This document shows positions 63,097 to 64,000 of a stretch of 64,000 bases of DNA, piece by piece. Both the position numbers and the translations under genes were made by a program. The stretch lies in the NCBI GenBank assembly GCA_024809215.1, contig JANUBW010000001.1, positions 1,426,001-1,490,000 on the forward strand, given 5' to 3'. A model generated the notes under the pieces. That model was not told the DNA's origin. It ran no database searches and saw only the letters and a program-made list of their open reading frames with translations. Source of the stretch: Niastella sp. OAS944. Its GTDB lineage: Bacteria; Bacteroidota; Bacteroidia; Chitinophagales; Chitinophagaceae. Every line of letters starts with the position of its first letter. Position 1 is the first letter of the stretch.

Positions 63097-63900
63097 TTAT
63101 TGTCCTTGTGTTGGTGGAACTTCGGGTACGGTTGGCTTCACCGGCTTTTCGGGTTGTAACCACAGATCTACCAGCTGCCCCTGCCTTATGCGGTTCACCC
63201 GGCCATCGGGAGTAAAGTGCTCCGGGCTTTGCCTTCCCACATACTGATTGGGATCAACAGCCGGCATTACAGCACCTACATTCAGTCCATTCGATTCCAA
63301 CAATACCTTGGCATCGTTATAAGTTAACCCTACCAGGTCGGGCACACTGAAATCTTCATGTCCCAGCCCACTGCCCAGCACCAGGGTAATAAGGCTTCCC
63401 TGCGGAATTTTTGTTCCGGCTTTTATTCGTTCGCCATCGTATTGTTGTTCAAGGACCGAGTTCTTGGCAAAATCGGTACGGTAAACGGTATCTTCCAATT
63501 TCAACCCATATTGCGTCATAGCTATTTCGGCACTTCTATAGCTCAACCCTTCGAGGTTGGGCATTTCAATAAGCGGGGCTATGGCTTTGTTAACAGTAAG
63601 GTATACGGTACGGTTCACCTTTACCACAGCTTCGGCTTCGGGGAACTGTCTTAATACCGATAGTGGCTTTGCCGTATCGTTATAAATTGAATCCTGCAGC
63701 TCTACTTCAAAACCTTTGCCTTCCAGTATTTTGCGGGCATCTGCATACGATTTACCAGTTACGGCAGGAATGGTAAGGGTTTTATCATGCCTGGTAATCC
63801 AGCGAAGCGATTGCAGGAACACAACTATCAGTAAAAAAACCAAAACAATGCCTGTTAGTATGTGTATCCAAAGGGGTTTCCCTGTCAAGAATTTAAACAA
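63097..63900 (-). CDS. PASTA-domain membrane protein 1
   Basis: 267 residues with one N-terminal membrane helix (IHILTGIVLVFLLIVVFLQ) and three PASTA-like repeats (TLTIPAVTGKSYADARKILEGKGFEVELQD; IEMPNLEGLSYRSAEIAMTQYGL; FSVPDLVGLTYNDAKVLLESNGL), then a Pro/Val-rich tail. The start is TTG at 63900 (MFKFLTGKPLW); the same MFKF(L/I)TG beginning in the paralogue supports this. No ATG lies in frame upstream in a suitable position. Confidence 0.88.
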   Translation of the reverse strand: MFKFLTGKPLWIHILTGIVLVFLLIVVFLQSLRWITRHDKTLTIPAVTGKSYADARKILEGKGFEVELQDSIYNDTAKPLSVLRQFPEAEAVVKVNRTVYLTVNKAIAPLIEMPNLEGLSYRSAEIAMTQYGLKLEDTVYRTDFAKNSVLEQQYDGERIKAGTKIPQGSLITLVLGSGLGHEDFSVPDLVGLTYNDAKVLLESNGLNVGAVMPAVDPNQYVGRQSPEHFTPDGRVNRIRQGQLVDLWLQPEKPVKPTVPEVPPTQGQ

Positions 63901-63929
63901 GGTAGTATTTGTTTATTTTAGTTCGTAAT

Positions 63930-64000
63930 CTTCTGTCGTGAAACGGCAAATGTGAAACGTGAAATGGCTCTCGAATTCGGGACTCGCTTTCCCGGCAATC
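63930..64000 (-). repeat. Family C heptamer element (cut by window edge)
   Basis: GTGAAACGGCAAATGTGAAACGTGAAAT, a core with CTCTCGAATTCGGGACTCGC, then CCCGGCAATC at the edge. Confidence 0.7.

Overview
The window looks like chromosomal DNA of a Bacteroidota bacterium, most likely a Chitinophagaceae member close to Niastella or Chitinophaga (inference from protein flavour only). Supporting signs are type IX secretion (T9SS) components and C-terminal sorting domains, two TonB-dependent receptors with carboxypeptidase-regulatory N-domains, DUF2911, DUF4369-TlpA, DUF4403, DUF4954 and head-GIN proteins, few Shine-Dalgarno sequences, and several promoters matching the Bacteroidota -7 consensus TAxxTTTG. 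No phage, integrative element or CRISPR array is visible.

Layout. 1-7.4 kb: start of an M23 peptidase, a PorW/SprE-type T9SS protein, a class A penicillin-binding protein and a DUF2911 protein. 7.7-20.7 kb: one long minus-strand run with the order trpL leader, trpE, trpG, trpD, trpC, trpF, a GNAT, a CTP-synthase-like amidotransferase, trpB, trpA, hisH, GNAT-hisA fusion, hisF, hisIE, tlpA. It is headed by a short leader peptide with three consecutive Trp codons and a His codon, followed by an intrinsic terminator, so the trp part and possibly the his part are probably controlled by attenuation. 20.9-34.3 kb: small GNAT, pdxJ, two tiny proteins made of a T9SS-sorting-like domain, a TonB receptor, a candidate structured RNA, housekeeping enzymes (rpe, methyltransferase, oxidoreductase) and envelope proteins. 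34.8-46.5 kb: secreted and membrane proteins, bestrophin, M48 protease, DUF4403 lipoprotein, an ECF sigma factor overlapping a probable envelope-spanning barrel protein, a SET-domain protein, mgtE and an S9 peptidase. 46.8-55.4 kb: glmS, DUF4954, a T9SS cargo protein, der and era. 55.4-64 kb: a duplicated initiator tRNA unit with decayed copies, hicAB, a small HTH regulator, a head-GIN protein, a TPP riboswitch driving a TonB receptor, and two PASTA proteins around a rhodanese.

The most unusual overall property is the intergenic space. Between many genes lie degenerate tandem arrays of 7- to 9-base units, several arranged as large imperfect or perfect inverted repeats. At least four sequence types recur. 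One octamer family (TTGACGAG/TTAACAAG) starts at the stop codon of seven genes and always reads outward in the coding direction. Several of these arrays lie inside the trp-his gene run.
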